Assembly: GCA_013399015.1 (NCBI GenBank)
Contig: VWZX01005690.1
Span: forward strand, 3,472,001 to 3,536,000
DNA from: Galbula dea
Taxonomy: Eukaryota; Chordata; Aves; Piciformes; Galbulidae
Reading direction: 5' to 3'
Length of the DNA: 64,000 bases
The notes beneath the pieces were generated by a model. That model ran no database searches and was not told the origin of the DNA. It saw only the letters and a list, made by a program, of their open reading frames with translations. Position numbers and translations under genes: made by a program. Shown piece by piece: positions 37,776 to 50,309 of this stretch. The stretch's first letter is position 1. Every line of letters starts with the position of its first letter.

Positions 37776-40409
37776 AGTCTTCCTCATTGCTAGCACTCCT
37801 GAATTAGTTGGTGTTACAGCTGTTTCTCACAGCTTGAGCCCTGGTTCAGCTGTTGGGAAGTCTCATCATGAAGTTGTAGATACTACAGAACCTTTCTTAT
37901 ATCCTCTCTTTATGTAAAGCTAGTGGTCCTATGTTTGGTGCCTAACATCTTCATCCTGTGTCTTTGTCTAGACAAACCAGACATTTGTGATTTTAAGAGG
38001 AAATTAAGTGAAAACTTGCCCACTGTTGCTGGATATTAGCTGCAAAGTTCATCTCTTGTCTCTTTATTGCATATTCTGGGGATCTGTGAAAGTCTGAATA
38101 GTGGATCTTTTTATTAAAAAAGAGGGGGAAATAAATAAAAATAATTAAAAAGAGAAAATAACAAAGAAGATAAATAAAAATAAGCTGGTGAGTAATATTT
38201 AGGTTGGTAGAAAAATGCTTCTTTGGGAAAGTAGCCAAATCCCTAACTATAAAGGGGTAGGAAGAAAACCTTTTTGGTACCATGAAAAATTCATGAGTGA
38301 GTAGGAGGTCAGAACTTCAGTGACTTGTAATTCAGCTAAGTTTGTATTAAACCCGTATATGAACTTTTGAACTTGATTTTCTACTACTTTCTAGTTTAGG
38401 ATATTGGTAAAAAATTATTAAGTATGAAATATATCACTTTCCTTCTGAATTATGTGGGATATTGGTGACTCAGCTGTACTGTTCAGAGGTTGGAAAAGCT
38501 TGCTGCTCCCAGTTATAACTTATAGTTCTTTATGTCTATATACTTCTGTTTGTAATTTAAGTTCTTCTATATGTATTGTTTCAGGGTTAAAAAAATACAA
38601 TTTTCTCCTTTAGAGTACTTTAAACATGAATAGACATTTTTCTCTGTTACATTCTAAACAGATCAAATTAAATTCTGGTATAAATTTAAGTAACTTAATC
38701 ATAAAAATTCTGGACCCAAATTTTTTCTTTAATTCCTAAATAAAGTCTTTTATTTTTTAACTCATTTTTTGTAGGCAGCTATGCTACCAGTTGACTACCA
38801 CTTTCAGATGTTCTGCTGCAGAAAAAAATTGGCCACATACTGGAGTTTCAAAACATAGTCCATGTGTAGTAAATAAAGGGTTTGTATTTTTTCCAACAAA
38901 AATGAAATCTTATTTTCTTTACTGGATACTTTTCCCAGGCAAATAGTGTGCAAACAGAATAGGCCATGAAAATTCACTGACACAGAATTCCATAAAGGTG
39001 TTATAATGACCCTAAAAGCCTACTTATACACCAGTTGTTTCATACAATATTTGTAAATCCCACAAATGTTGCTATACTTGCTTACATTCATATTATCATT
39101 GGCTCTGATCTTGTCTCATAAATTAAGTAAAGTTGAATCTTGTCAGTTCTTGGATAGGAGGCCTCCAAGGAAAACCCAGATGGTGCAGGCATTGATAGGG
39201 ATTCAGTGGGAAGACCACCTACTGTGTTTGTACTCATATTTCTTCTGGATTGAAAGCACTGTGTTTGGAAGGATGTTGCCATTTTTTTCTGAGGTTAAAA
39301 ATTAAGAACCTGACCAGAAATAAGTATTTCAAAGCATCATAATAATAATAATCCTATCACATCTTGGATAAAAGTAAAGAAAAGGTTCAAAATGTTGCCA
39401 GTTGAAATCAGAAAACTACTGCAGTGAATTGAAAATGTCTTTTTCCTTTTTTTTCTTTCATTCTCTCTTCATTCTGCATCTGTCCACCCTCTCTGTGAAA
39501 TATTCACTGATAACTAACAACTAAAAGCAATTTTTATCTTCAGCAACATTTCCTGTAAGCTCTTATAAAACACTCAAAACTCAAAAAACACCTCTGCTAC
39601 AGAAACGGGGAATTCCCTCAGCTGGGAATCTATAATTTGGTCCTTATCTTATTGTTTCCTTCTGCACCATAGGATGAAGAAAATGTTAAAATGTAATCCC
39701 TTTTGCTTTATTTCCTTGACAAATCTCATCATGTCTTGTGTCTTCATTTTCCCTTGAGGGCTAGGATAACTGGTTACACCAAACCTCTTTGGCAGAGTGG
39801 TGAGGGGTGCAGGCACAGAAAGATGCTGCCTGAAAACCTTGGGCCAGGGGCACTATGGCAACTGAAGCATGATTTACTGTGTGTTGTCCCAGTAGTGTCT
39901 ATACTCTCCTTATTGCCTCCCAATTTACTATTATGGTGCATCATGGCATTACAAGTTAAGGACAGAAAGTAAAGAGACTTTGCAGACTGTGTTTGTTGAC
40001 TATTGTCTTTTGCCCTTGATAGGGCTGTGGCTTAAGGAACAGCAGATATCCTTGTGGGCAAGTATAGTTGTCTTCACAACTAAAATCTGAATGATCTATT
40101 TGTGAATTTTGTATGGAGTTTGAGAAGATTATAACTGTTTTCTGAGGTTTAGCCCCTAGAATTTTAACCTGGAAAGAGATTTCCATAATCTAGAAGCTTT
40201 CAAAGCTTTAGAAAAAATATCTTTGACATTGATAATTGGCCAATTTATTCATGTCTAAAAATAATGGATTTTTTCCACAGGGGACTTTAAAGACAGATTT
40301 TGCCTTTTACTCTTGGAGCCCAGTTGCTGTCAGTGTGCTGTGTCAGAGTGTACTGTGGAGTACAACTTCACATGCAGTTGCAAATATGCAGTCTATAGTG
40401 AGTTTTCCA
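37776..40409. other. unique AT-rich sequence, no gene seen
   Basis: A/T-rich low complexity occurs at 38115-38185. A short (AAT)n run lies at 39340-39352. No interspersed repeat or exon was recognised. Confidence 0.45.
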
Positions 40410-40622
40410 CCTAAACATGAGGAAGAACTTCTTTACTGTGAGTGTAACTGAGCACTGGGACAGGTTACCCATAGAGATTGTGAAGTCTCCTTCCCTGGAA
40501 ATATTCAAAACCCCTCTGGATGTAATCCTGAGTCACGTGCTTTAGGGGAGCCTGCTAGAGCAGGGAGGTTGGACTGGATGACCTCTGGCAGTCCTTTCCA
40601 ACCCTTACCATTCTGTGGTTCA
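40410..40622 (+). mobile_element. CR1 LINE, 5'-truncated
   Basis: Plus-strand CR1 3' end with 'ctaaacatgaggaagaactt', 'gggacaggttacccatagag', 'ggaggttggactggatgacc' and 'ttccaacccttaccattctg'. It ends with a single degraded terminal repeat (attctgtggtt). Confidence 0.9.
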
Positions 40623-41289
40623 TTGAACCTGATCTTAATTCTTCATAAACACAAAATAGTTGTCAAGTCAAATAGTATTTTAAGGGACAAGGATTTAAGT
40701 CACAAGGAACTTACATGTTCTGAAGACACCAGCAAGAAATCATCACCAAGTATGGAATAACTGTAGGCTGTAATAATGTGAAAATCTCTGCTCATCGTAG
40801 GATTTCCTATTGACCGGGGGAGATGAAAGAAGAGGAAAAGGAGAACAGTTAATGAATTTTGCTTATAGCTTCTAAAAGTTAGAGATAGAGGTTATGAATA
40901 TGTATTTTGATCTTTATGCAGGTGTTATGCAAACTTTGCTGCTTGGAACTTGACCTGTAGGATGGTATCATCTTTAGGTTCCAAGAATTCATGTTGTTCA
41001 AAACTAACCCTGGTTCCTGGATAGTAAAATGGGAAATCTGATTTTCTTTGCTAATGTTTCAGTTTTAGTAACTATTATGACAAGGATGTTAAGAATATTC
41101 TTAGTGTAAACACTGTTAACACTAAACTTGAATAAATTAAACTCCATATTTTCACTGTATGCCCTCTGAAAATCTATTAGTGTAAATACTGAGCTACGCT
41201 TGACACAAGGTTTGCTTTTGTGAAGACAACAGAGTAGGGTGCGTTTAGAACAATACTGGATTTCTGCTCGCTATCAAGAACAGCAAATG

Positions 41290-41675
41290 AATCAGAATTG
41301 TTTTGGTTGGAAGAGACCCTTAAGATCATCAAGTCCAACAGTTAACCCAGCACTTCCAGGTCACCACTAAACTATGTCCCTAAGTACCACATCTACATAT
41401 CTTTTAAATACCTCTTGGGATGGTGACTCCACCACTTCCCTGGCAGCCTGTTCCAGGGCTTGAAAACCTTCTTGGTGAAGACTTTTTTTCCTAACATCTA
41501 ACCTAAGCCTACCCTGATGTAACTTGTGGTCATTTCCTCTCATGCTATTGTTGTTACTTGGGAGAACAGACTAACCCCCACCTCACTACAAACTCAGCCT
41601 CCTTTTCTCCAGGTTAAAACAACTGCAGTTCCTTCAGCAGCTCCTCATAAGACTTGTGCTCTAGACCCTTCACCC
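41290..41675 (-). mobile_element. CR1 LINE, 5'-truncated, internal deletion
   Basis: Minus-strand CR1 of the same subfamily as the 36.3 kb copy. Both share 'ctaagtaccacatctacat'-like and 'gggagaacagactaac' words. Compared with that copy, about 40 bases are missing after 'cctcactacaa' (near 41590). Its 3' end is at 41290. Confidence 0.9.
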
Positions 41676-41899
41676 AACCTTAACACAAATCCTCCTGTGG
41701 CTGTTAGACCATCCATTGACTCCCACTGGATGAGGTCTGCAAAGGATCTTAGTGTTCCAACCGTGTTGTTAACCACAAGGTAGATAATATGATGCCAACA
41801 GATTTTTTTCTAGTTTTTGTTTGTGTTTTTAAGAGAAAATAACATATACAGAAGCAATATAAAATAATATTTTTGTGCTTCTGAGCTTTTCAAAATTAC

Positions 41900-42060
41900 C
41901 TGCAGCCAGAACTGAGGCTGGAGGTAATTCTTTGTAGTATCTGCTGATTTCAAAGATTTCCTTTGGTGGCAGGGGAGGAAAAGGTGCTTTGATGCTGCAG
42001 TGTGGTTTTGCTTCCCCATTTTCAGAATGAAATGCTTTGATATTTCCTGTCATCTTGTTT
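41900..42060 (-). CDS. candidate internal or first coding exon, unknown protein
   Basis: On the minus strand an open segment of 161 bases is bounded by a weak acceptor (aaaataag, ending 42061) and a reasonable donor (GCAG|gtaatt; intron GT at 41899-41898). An ATG lies seven bases into the segment, so it could also be a first coding exon. The peptide begins MTGNIKAFHSENGE, has a proline-rich turn (APFPPLPPKEIF) and ends near YYKELPPASVLAA. No family was recognised. One base remains at its 3' end, which agrees in phase with the 14.7 kb candidate but not with the end of the 49.5 kb candidate. Confidence 0.25.
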
Positions 42061-45000
42061 CTTATTTTAGATAATACATAATATGAAAAACTAAAATCAG
42101 CTTTAAAAGTTAAACCCAAAACAAGCAAACCAGCTTTGTAGGACAAGTTCAAAATTTCTTAACTTCAGAATTTCCTCTGGAACCAGTATTCTTTTGGCAT
42201 CTCTATGAAAGGCTGTGCTTACATGTTTATCTGCTGTTTTAGTTGGAGAAAATTTCATTGTGCAGCATGAATTCATTAAGGAGTGAATCAGGACTTTGTA
42301 GCAATGGGAGATACTCTTGCTTGTTTCAGAGTCTGGGAGATGTGCTGAATGAGTCAGGAACTGCAGAAGGTAGAAAGGCAATCTGGCATGTACAGCAGCT
42401 CCATGGTGCCTTGAAGAGCTGAGTTCTCTTCCTACCACTGCTTCCTGGGAGATGGTGCAGGCCACTGTATTAAAACTGGCTTCGCAAAGGCAGTTCAGAA
42501 CTGTTTGTTGTTTGCTTTCTGGGTGTCCGGTGGCAGGGGCTGTGGAGGACCAACCTGCAGAACTTCTCAACAGTCACAACTGTATCTGAACTGAATGGGG
42601 AAGCTATAGAATACTTGCCATGATAGGGTTTTTTTTTACTCATTCTTAATCATTAATGTGGGAAATTGGTCTGCCAGCTCTAGCTATGGTTTCTGTTATT
42701 TCTGAATTGAATGTGGATGGTGATTTCCCCTGAATTTATAGGGATGTTACCATCATTTGTAGCTGATTGAAACACTATACAACTTGAAACACTATACAAA
42801 GTCCTCTTCCATTGTGAAATCTGAGAATATCAACACAAGTTCTTTCTACAGAGTAAGAGACTGAGGTGTATACCAATATGTGACTTGGAGTCACACCTTG
42901 AATTACATAGATAAAATGAAATATTCACTAGGTGCCTACTAAGAACATCCCCAATGAAACAAAGACCCTAAGAAAATAGAGTATGAGAACACCTAGTGCA
43001 AGACAGTAATAGTCCTGTATATATTTAAGGGCACTGAATTAACATTGCTCAGGCAGCAATATTAGAAGTTGTGTATTTTGACTGCTTTGCTATGAAACTT
43101 CAGTGTCCTTTCATGGTAAAGATGTATTTAAGTGCATGTACGTAATATGTTGACTGGAATATTTTATCAAAAAATGCTTGAGGTTGGTATAAAGCTTTGG
43201 TTTATGTATCTTAGGTGCTGAAGCTGACTGGAGTAACCTTTGTTTTTTCAGTCTTGTATGTTTTCCTTTTTTGACTGCTAGTGAGATTCCTGTTATACTT
43301 CAGTGTTATCATTCAGCTGTGAAGGCATTTAAGGACTGCTGTGTCCAAATGAAGATTTCATATTCCACAATCCTAGTAAATGGGAGTAACCCACTTATAA
43401 TTGCAGTCTGCTAAACTGGAATATCCAGCTCAAAACCAACTTCTTCTAGAACTTTGGGGTTTGATTCTAGATTTGTTAAATCTTACTACCTCTGGGAGGT
43501 TTTTAGAAATGAGACTGTCATTGCAGAGTCATTGAGGGGCTGACATTCAAAAGGCATGTTGATATAGTAGGAATTAGGACGGATTAAAAGCTCTGATGGG
43601 AGGATAAAAGAGGACACGCTGTATATGGTGATCCCCAGATCACCTCTTCCTCTGTTTGGGTTTCTTGATGATATGCCCTCTCTACTCTTAACCAGAAACA
43701 GGTCCATATGATGGTCAGAATTTTCAAAGTTGATTGAAGACTCAGAATATTGTCAGGTTCTAAGTGTTTGACATTAAACATTGTTAAAGTTGCCAAACAT
43801 TCAGAAAGTGCTCAACACCTCTTTTATGAAAACCTATTTCCTTGGAGCCAGGCCTATAAAATTACTGGTCACCTCAAAACATATAGAGGAGTCTCCTTTC
43901 CAGCTAGCAAAAAAACCCCAGCTGGGCAAAACTGCTATAGCTTACATCAGAGCTTGGCAGGATTTCACTACCTTCGCTTTCTTCCACCAGTGATGCATAA
44001 CAGTGATTAAATAAGTTCTGTCCTCCTTTTGGTTTAAACTGTTCAGAGGCAACTGAGTTAAATCAGGCTGAGTGCTACCTCTGAGTTAGCCCCTCTCCTC
44101 AGCCCAGTGTTCCCTCCTGGCCTCTGTGGTTTCGTCTGCAAAGAGCACCTCTCCATACTGCACTGGTTAGCTGCTGCTGAATTTGTATGCAATATGATGT
44201 GAGGTAGCAGATTCCCTGGCCCACAGGTTATGTAATTTGATAACTCTAAAAGATTACTGATGTATTTCTGGTGCTCCAAAAACAAGTATAGTGGAATATT
44301 TACAGAGTAAGATCTGGACATGATCTTTGAGTTTTTTATTCTGCGTGTAGCTCTGTGCTTCCCATGTCTCTAAACAGACTCAGTTTAATATCCATCACAG
44401 ATATACTGCCATGTCCAAGCTTCTGGCAATCCCTGTTATCTGTCACACTGATGTGCTAACAGGAAAATTGTTCTGCATTTTTTGGTGGAGAAATAAAAAT
44501 TATTGGCATAGGTAGTTTGGAAGAAGCTTTCAGGCAGATATTACTGTGTTTCAGAAGCATTTGAAGAGAGTCAAACCTAGTCCACACATATGTTCAATTT
44601 CACATGGTGTGCTGAGGCCAGAATTTGGGGCCAGCTTCTCCTAAGTCTTTGGCATGTGCTTTTCTTCAACCACATTGAGCACTGGCTGTGTGCATGTGCT
44701 TCCACTGTTGTGGCTTCAGCTTGAGAGCCATATATATGTTTCTTAGCCTCTCAGTGCCTTTTGTTGAAAAAAAAAAAACAACAAAAAAAGAATATAAAAT
44801 AAAAATATGTCATTTGGAGTTAAGTCTAGAAAAGTGATTTGCTGTCTTTTGGCTTATTAAAATGCAGTAGTACCAGAAAATATAATGTGACAACTACTGC
44901 TTGATTTTTGCATCTACTTGGGATGGATTTTAATATTGTTTTAAAACTCAGACGATGTAGGAAATGAAGCCTCAAACTTATGTATTCTCATTGCATGTAA

Positions 45001-45739
45001 ACTAGTACTTTTTTGTCACACATGAGGACAGACATTAAAAACAACTTTATAAAGTATTTATGAGGTTTTGATTTACCACAATTATTTTCTCTGGCTTTTA
45101 GTATCTCTGAATAGTATCTTAATGCTAGATCATATTTTCTGACAACAGAACACCAGATACACTGTAATGATTTGGCATTCAGCCTTTTGGAATGAAGGCC
45201 AAAACTGGCTAAATAAATCTTTTTCAATAGCAAGAAGCAATGATTGCACTGTAAACTCTGGATAAATCTGTGATATTACAGAAAGCAACTGTTTTGCAAT
45301 AAATTGACTTGAAAAAAAAAGATCTATGGAAAAAATTTCCCGTGCTGGAAAGATGCCAACATGGCATTATGCTACCAGAATCTTCTATAGTGTTGTGACT
45401 GAACATTTAATAATGTGACAGAAAGGGTTTTTCTTGATTATTATGCTCAAGGTTGGGTGAGAATCCCAGAAGGGAGTAGTATTTAATAGAAATGTTAACT
45501 TTATGAATAACATATAAAACACATTGGGATTCCTACTAGTCAATTCTACACATGCTTAAGAAAAGGCAGGTAGTCTGTGAAATAGCTTGGGGTCATGCTA
45601 GGAGAGATTTCTATCATGAGAGGCAAAGCTCTGAGTTACTTTGTATTCAGCTGGAGACAGTGGAGTAAAATATTCACCAATGTGCACTTACTGCTAGTGA
45701 TGTATGACTGTAAGTGTTAGAAGTGATGCAAGAGATCAC
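42061..45739. other. unique sequence, no gene accepted
   Basis: A 155-codon minus-strand frame at 42103-42570 is Ser/His/Cys-rich and lacks clear exon borders, so I do not call it. A 17-base tandem duplication lies at 42767-42799. An A-rich run is at 44767-44790. Confidence 0.4.
42767..42799 (+). repeat. 17-bp tandem duplication
   Basis: The unit ttgaaacactatacaac occurs twice head to tail, the second copy lacking only its last base. The near identity of the two units suggests a recent replication slip. Confidence 0.85.
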
Positions 45740-45845
45740 GGCTGTTGCGCTAAGCACTCTGCAAGTGTGTAGATAGACATCATCCTCACCCAGAAGATCT
45801 GGCAGAAAGGGAAGCAGACATTTAAGAGAAACGACTTAGGGAAGC
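45735..45845 (+). mobile_element. possible amniote MIR/CORE-SINE relic
   Basis: The order of words ('gcgctaagcactctgcaag', 'atcctcacccagaagatctg', 'gcagaaagggaagcagacat', 'gccagtggcatcagtgg') resembles the long amniote MIR-type SINE that has a gtgctaagcac motif and a later gtcagtggcagagcc motif. The match is weak. Confidence 0.3.
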
Positions 45846-46299
45846 CACAAGCTGCCAGTGGCATCAGTGGAAGAGGGAGTGGTCCCAGCGGCTGAGCCCC
45901 GTGGTGTGAACTGTGACTTTCAGTCCACAGGAGGGTGGGTTGGTTTGTTTTCCTTCAAACTTTCACGCGTGGAAAAACTCATGGAAATGTTTGACATGAC
46001 TGTGCAGCTGTACAGGTCTCTCCAGCAACTTTGTGTGTGTGTTGGATAGAAGAAACAAGAGGGCCCCATGGCGCTTCTCAGGTCAGGGCCTGGGAGTGGA
46101 GGGGAGGGTGCCCTCTGTGACCCCCTGCTGTAGCTCTTGATGAGAAACTACCTCAGGTTTGCTTTAGAAAGGGTCAGAACCAGCTGAACAAATGAATGGC
46201 TATTTGGTGTAGTGTTTCCATGTAGTTCAGGTTAATAGTTCAGTTACAGGGCAAAGTCTAAATCCATGTTCTCCAAATAGTATAGCCTCTGCCTCAAAT

Positions 46300-46410
46300 T
46301 AAATAATACTACTAGTAAAAGTAATAATATAAACAACAACAATAACAATAATAACAGCAATAATGACAATAATAATAATTATTATTATTACTACTACTAT
46401 TATTATTCGA
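46300..46410 (+). repeat. AAT/AAC/ATT microsatellite with palindromic centre
   Basis: An imperfect trinucleotide array changes from AAT/AAC units to ATT/ACT units. At 46368-46389 the switch gives a perfect 22-base palindrome (AAT)n(ATT)n. The array can fold into a long hairpin or cruciform and is probably length-variable. Confidence 0.85.
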
Positions 46411-48299
46411 CTATCACTTTCTAGTTAAAAAAACCCATCCAGATGAAGATGTCAGGCAAATTGGAGAGAGAAAGACAAATCAGGATGCAGAAAGCAACAC
46501 TGAAGAGCAATGAAAGCTTTTGACAGCTCATTAAAGCGCTGGGAGGGCAGATTTTATTTCCTTGGCGTTTATTAAGACCCTTTGCTTTACCCTTTGGAGC
46601 TCCGGGTAAAACCAGACTGACACAACACCTTGCTTGGTCTCCCCTCACTCTTGCCTTGCCGCTGTTGTGAGGCTGTCAGCTTCCTGTCCCAGCCCACCAG
46701 GCTCACCCTGCTGCACGGCGCAGGTCACTGTCCCTGGGAGCAGGCAGCATCAGGAGTCTCGCAGAGGGTGGTTAGGGAGGGCTGCAGTACATACAGCGTG
46801 CAGGGAGAGGAGACTTGGAGTATATCCAGAGTGAAAATCTTAGAATCTTAGCAGCTGAAGGATGTCGAACACTCACCTTAGACTGTGAAGGGTCTGGGAC
46901 ACTATCGGGGTGTGTGTCAGGATAAGAGGGGCACCATGGTGCTCCAGGGACCACACAGAAAACTATATGATTGCAACTGTATCGTGGCTACCTCCTCAGT
47001 TACTGCCTTGGGTTTCAGCCCTCACACCGCATCTGAAATGTAGCGATGTCCCAGCATGATGCACTTAGCACATCCGAATCTTTAATTATTATCCTCCCCT
47101 CCACACATGTAGAATCACAGTTTCACCTGCTCATGTGGCACCCACATGTGCTGTCCTGAACATGAGCGTGTGAGCGGCTTGGGATCACTGCCAGTCTGGT
47201 ATCTTCTTCTCCTGCCTTTGTTCATGCTCTTCCTTCAAACATTGCTTCTACATTGCTTCTCTAGGTACCTAAATAGAAGTGCATTGACAAAACAGTTTTG
47301 CCACTAATGTAATACTTAGCAAAATCATTGTTAACTACTTCAATAGTGAAAAGTGACTTTTAAATAAAAATAGTTAGAAATAATCCTGTGTAATAGCTAA
47401 ACACTTGCCAAGGAAAGGAAATGCAATTTTTTAATCTTATTTTTTTTCAAGTTTACCATAATTTAAAGTCACATGGACGTTAAGTAAGGGCTATTCAGTG
47501 AATGAATGCCAAGTGTTGCTCAATAAAAACACAACAACATAGGTGTTGTCTCAGAACTATGTCAGAAAAAAACCCCCATTTTTATTCTGAAAAATACCCA
47601 TTCCAAGTATTTTCACTGTCATTGTGTAAAGACTATATCCTACTTCCTCATACTATAACATTGTTAAAAAGTTATTGAGTATTTAACTGCATTTCCAGTA
47701 TGAAGAAGTTGATCTGAGAAAAGCTTCAAGAAAGAGGTGAAGGCAGGAGGATGTAGGCAGCAAAAAGGTTTGAGAGAAGCTGAGAATGAATTTATGTCCA
47801 GCAAATGAATGTAGATAAGAAAAAAAGGAAAATCCCCAGTGGGAAACATAGACTTCAGGAATCAGATACTTGCTGTGAGTATTAATTAGATTAATTTGCT
47901 TCTGGTCCAAACCAAAGTATACTGAAGAATGCAGAGAGAGGAATCAGTGATAGTTTTTGGTTCCTGTTGTGATCCATTTGCATTGTTTGGGGGCTTTATG
48001 GGGTTTTTGTCACAGAGGCTGGTTTCCTCCACCAGTCTTGTCCTCTGGTAGGCTGGCAGCATGGTGAAGCATGGGTAACAGCATTGCTTATATTCTTGTA
48101 GTAAAGGTAGGATTTGGCCCTTGTGTTTGATGCTGTGTCTCTGAGTTCAGGCAGTAAGTCAGACATTCAAGGTAAGGGGGCCAGAGGGCTGTTCAGCTTT
48201 TTTCCCAGCAGCTGTTAACAGAGCTTGCAGTGCGTGCTTCAGATGCCACCTGAGCGGAGGCAGAGTGATTTAATAAACTGAGAGCTATCTTGGGACTTT
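46411..48299. other. unique sequence with a GC-richer pocket
   Basis: 46620-46845 is GC-richer and open in several frames, which I attribute to composition. A minus-strand segment at 47.69-47.79 kb has an acceptor-like border but no good donor. No repeat family was recognised. Confidence 0.4.
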
Positions 48300-48400
48300 G
48301 CATCCTTTCCTGTCTCTGCCATTGCTCTCCTGCTGAATGACCTTTTCAGCATGATGCCTCAGTTTCTTCAGCTGTAAAATGGATGCAAAAAGAATTGCAG
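48300..48400 (-). mobile_element. MIR-like ancient SINE relic
   Basis: The plus strand reads 'gctgaatgaccttttcagca', 'gatgcctcagtttcttcagc' and 'tgtaaaatggatgca', matching the reverse complement of the MIR core (gcctcagtttcctcatctgtaaaatgggg). The element therefore lies on the minus strand. It is highly diverged. Confidence 0.65.
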
Positions 48401-49509
48401 AAGCAGTCAGTAAAGTGTTTATCTTTCTAGAAAGAAAATGTGATGTATAAGAACTCTGCATTTTTTCAGCTTATGTGGGATGTTTTAGAAGAGAGGGCAG
48501 GTTTTGTGTTGTCCTATTGTCTCCTCCCTCATCCTTGCAATAGTGTAAGGATGCTGTAGTGTGTTTTTTATAATTTCTGCTCTTTTTTTTTTTCAATTAG
48601 TTCAGAACACATGAATATCAATCTGCTTTTCAACCAGTTTTGCATGCCTCTTCCTTAACATTCTCACAAAGCTGAATGTATATGTGGTGTAAAGTCCCTG
48701 TCAGGGCAGAGGAAACTGACAGTTAGGCAGCAATTGGTCATATGGCACCAAAATAGAGGTAGGGAGTAGGTGAAAAAACTTAAAATTCACTGTTCAGGAG
48801 ATTTTTAGATATGCCAAAGAAGGAGGTGTTTGAAAAGCATTCCAAAACTGAAGTGTGCAACACTACAGACACTTATTTTAGAAAAATAGATCTTAAAATT
48901 AATAGAATGCTCTCTATTTTCATATCAATAGTGTATTCAACATTTTCAAGTGATACCAAGTCAAGACCATCACAAACATCTAACCACTGTCTAACTGTGC
49001 TGACTAGTTATTTCTAATCTGATAATAAGCAGTGAATTGGTTAACAATGTTGGTACTTAAATGTGCATGTTTATACTTCAAGGCTGACACTCCGGTAAGA
49101 TGAATGGGGGAAGTTAACTTCTCTTGATGCTATTGTTTTAGCTGGTAAGGATGAGGGCTCAACAAGATGAAAGTATGTTGGTTTACATTGTCAAGGCTAT
49201 CTTCACAACCAGAAGCTAGAAACTTCCTTTATTATGAGAAAACAAACACATAAATTCTGGGAAATAGAATAAACCCCTCCATTAATCTGCAAGAAAGCCT
49301 TAAATCTTTCAGATTCATGGATTTGCTACCTATAGTAATTTTTTTCTTCTGTATTTGAACTCAGAGTTTGTTGTGATCAGACAGCATTGTTACTTGCATC
49401 CATTGGTGGACTAAGAAATGACAGTAATAAAACCAGCTACAGCAGGCCTCAAAATGTAGCTTTTTTGGAAATGGCAAAGAAGCAGAAAGACATGCTAATA
49501 GAATGTTAC
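48401..49509. other. unique sequence, nothing recognised
   Basis: AT-rich DNA with a T-run at 48582-48593. No gene or repeat family was recognised. Confidence 0.45.
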
Positions 49510-49655
49510 CCTGTTGTATTGAAATTTGTTCAGTAAAATAAATGAGGTCCTGTTCTTGGCTCCCCTTGTCTTGTCCAACAATACAGGATAACTCATTAGG
49601 TCTAACTTTATACCAGCTTCCCAATTGTGAAGCAAGAATGAATGTGTTCTGTACG
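49510..49655 (-). CDS. candidate internal exon, unknown protein
   Basis: On the minus strand, the 146-base segment starts after an acceptor-like tttttagaaag (ending 49656) and ends at CAACAGG|gtaaca (GT at 49509-49508). The frame encodes a peptide from VQNTFILASQLGSWYKV through RPNELSCIVGQDKG to YFTEQISIQQ, with no recognised domain. An AG four bases further upstream is a competing acceptor in another phase. With the 49656 border the phase fits the preceding candidate exon at 49757-49885 across a 101-base intron. Confidence 0.28.
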
Positions 49656-49756
49656 CTTTCTAAAAATTCAGATATGCAGATGAAAAATTATTTTGTAATC
49701 CCTGAGCACTAAACTGGGTGACCTTTATTCATATTGAAATAATGAGGACTACTCAC

Positions 49757-49885
49757 AGGGTAATCTGCTGTTCACTGTGAGCAAGGGTGACAGAACCCAG
49801 GCTGGTTTTTCCTTCACCCAAAGAATACTTTTGAAGTGCTGTTTTCATTAGGATTTCCAGTTCCATTTGCATAAGCTTAAAGGGT
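49757..49885 (-). CDS. candidate internal exon, unknown protein
   Basis: This has the best splice-signal pair among the candidate exons. A pyrimidine-rich acceptor (ttattctttttcaag, ending 49886, with a branch-like gctaac upstream) and a near-consensus donor (CCT|gtgagtag, GT at 49756-49755) enclose 129 bases, a multiple of three. One frame is open throughout, giving PFKLMQMELEILMKTALQKY followed by a Gly/Ser-rich part and ending SEQQITL. No domain was recognised. Its neighbour at 49510-49655 can follow in phase. Chance remains possible. Confidence 0.3.
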
Positions 49886-50296
49886 CTTGAAAAAGAATAA
49901 ATTTGCAGGTTAGCGAATGATGCTGTATGTTTGAAGATATCCACACTCTTTAACTTAAACATTGAGTATATCTCCAAATACCTGTATCTCATCCTTAATA
50001 TTACTGCTGGGATTTTCAGAAAAATAGCATGTAATGTCAACTCTGTACTTAAACTGTAACCAACATACCCTGGGGAGCTATCAAGTTATCAGTCTTTAGT
50101 ACTGAAAACATAACACCGGTTTAAGCATAGCTACTCAAAATGAGTCAAGTTACAGCTAGGTTATGCTTTAGTGAACTAAAATTAGTAAGGTATTTGCAGC
50201 CAAACAGGCAAATTCAGAAGTGTAGGTATTTGTAACCAAGTTCCTGATCCTATAAGCTCATTTTATTTAACCCTGTGAAAATGGGTTAGGTGTACG

Positions 50297-50309
50297 CACA
50301 CACACACAC
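50297..50309 (+). repeat. short (CA)n microsatellite
   Basis: About six CA units, flanked by cg dinucleotides on both sides. Confidence 0.8.

Noticed and set aside
42103..42570. 155-codon minus-strand open frame
   Set aside because: Ser/His/Cys-rich with no recognisable motif, no convincing acceptor or donor, and it overlaps the 42.0 kb candidate in another frame.
46620..46960. GC-richer stretch with open frames on both strands
   Set aside because: Open frames in all directions are explained by the local lack of AT-rich stop codons.
47690..47790. Minus-strand segment with a good acceptor (attcattctcag)
   Set aside because: The only available donor (gttaaa) is poor, so no exon could be defined.
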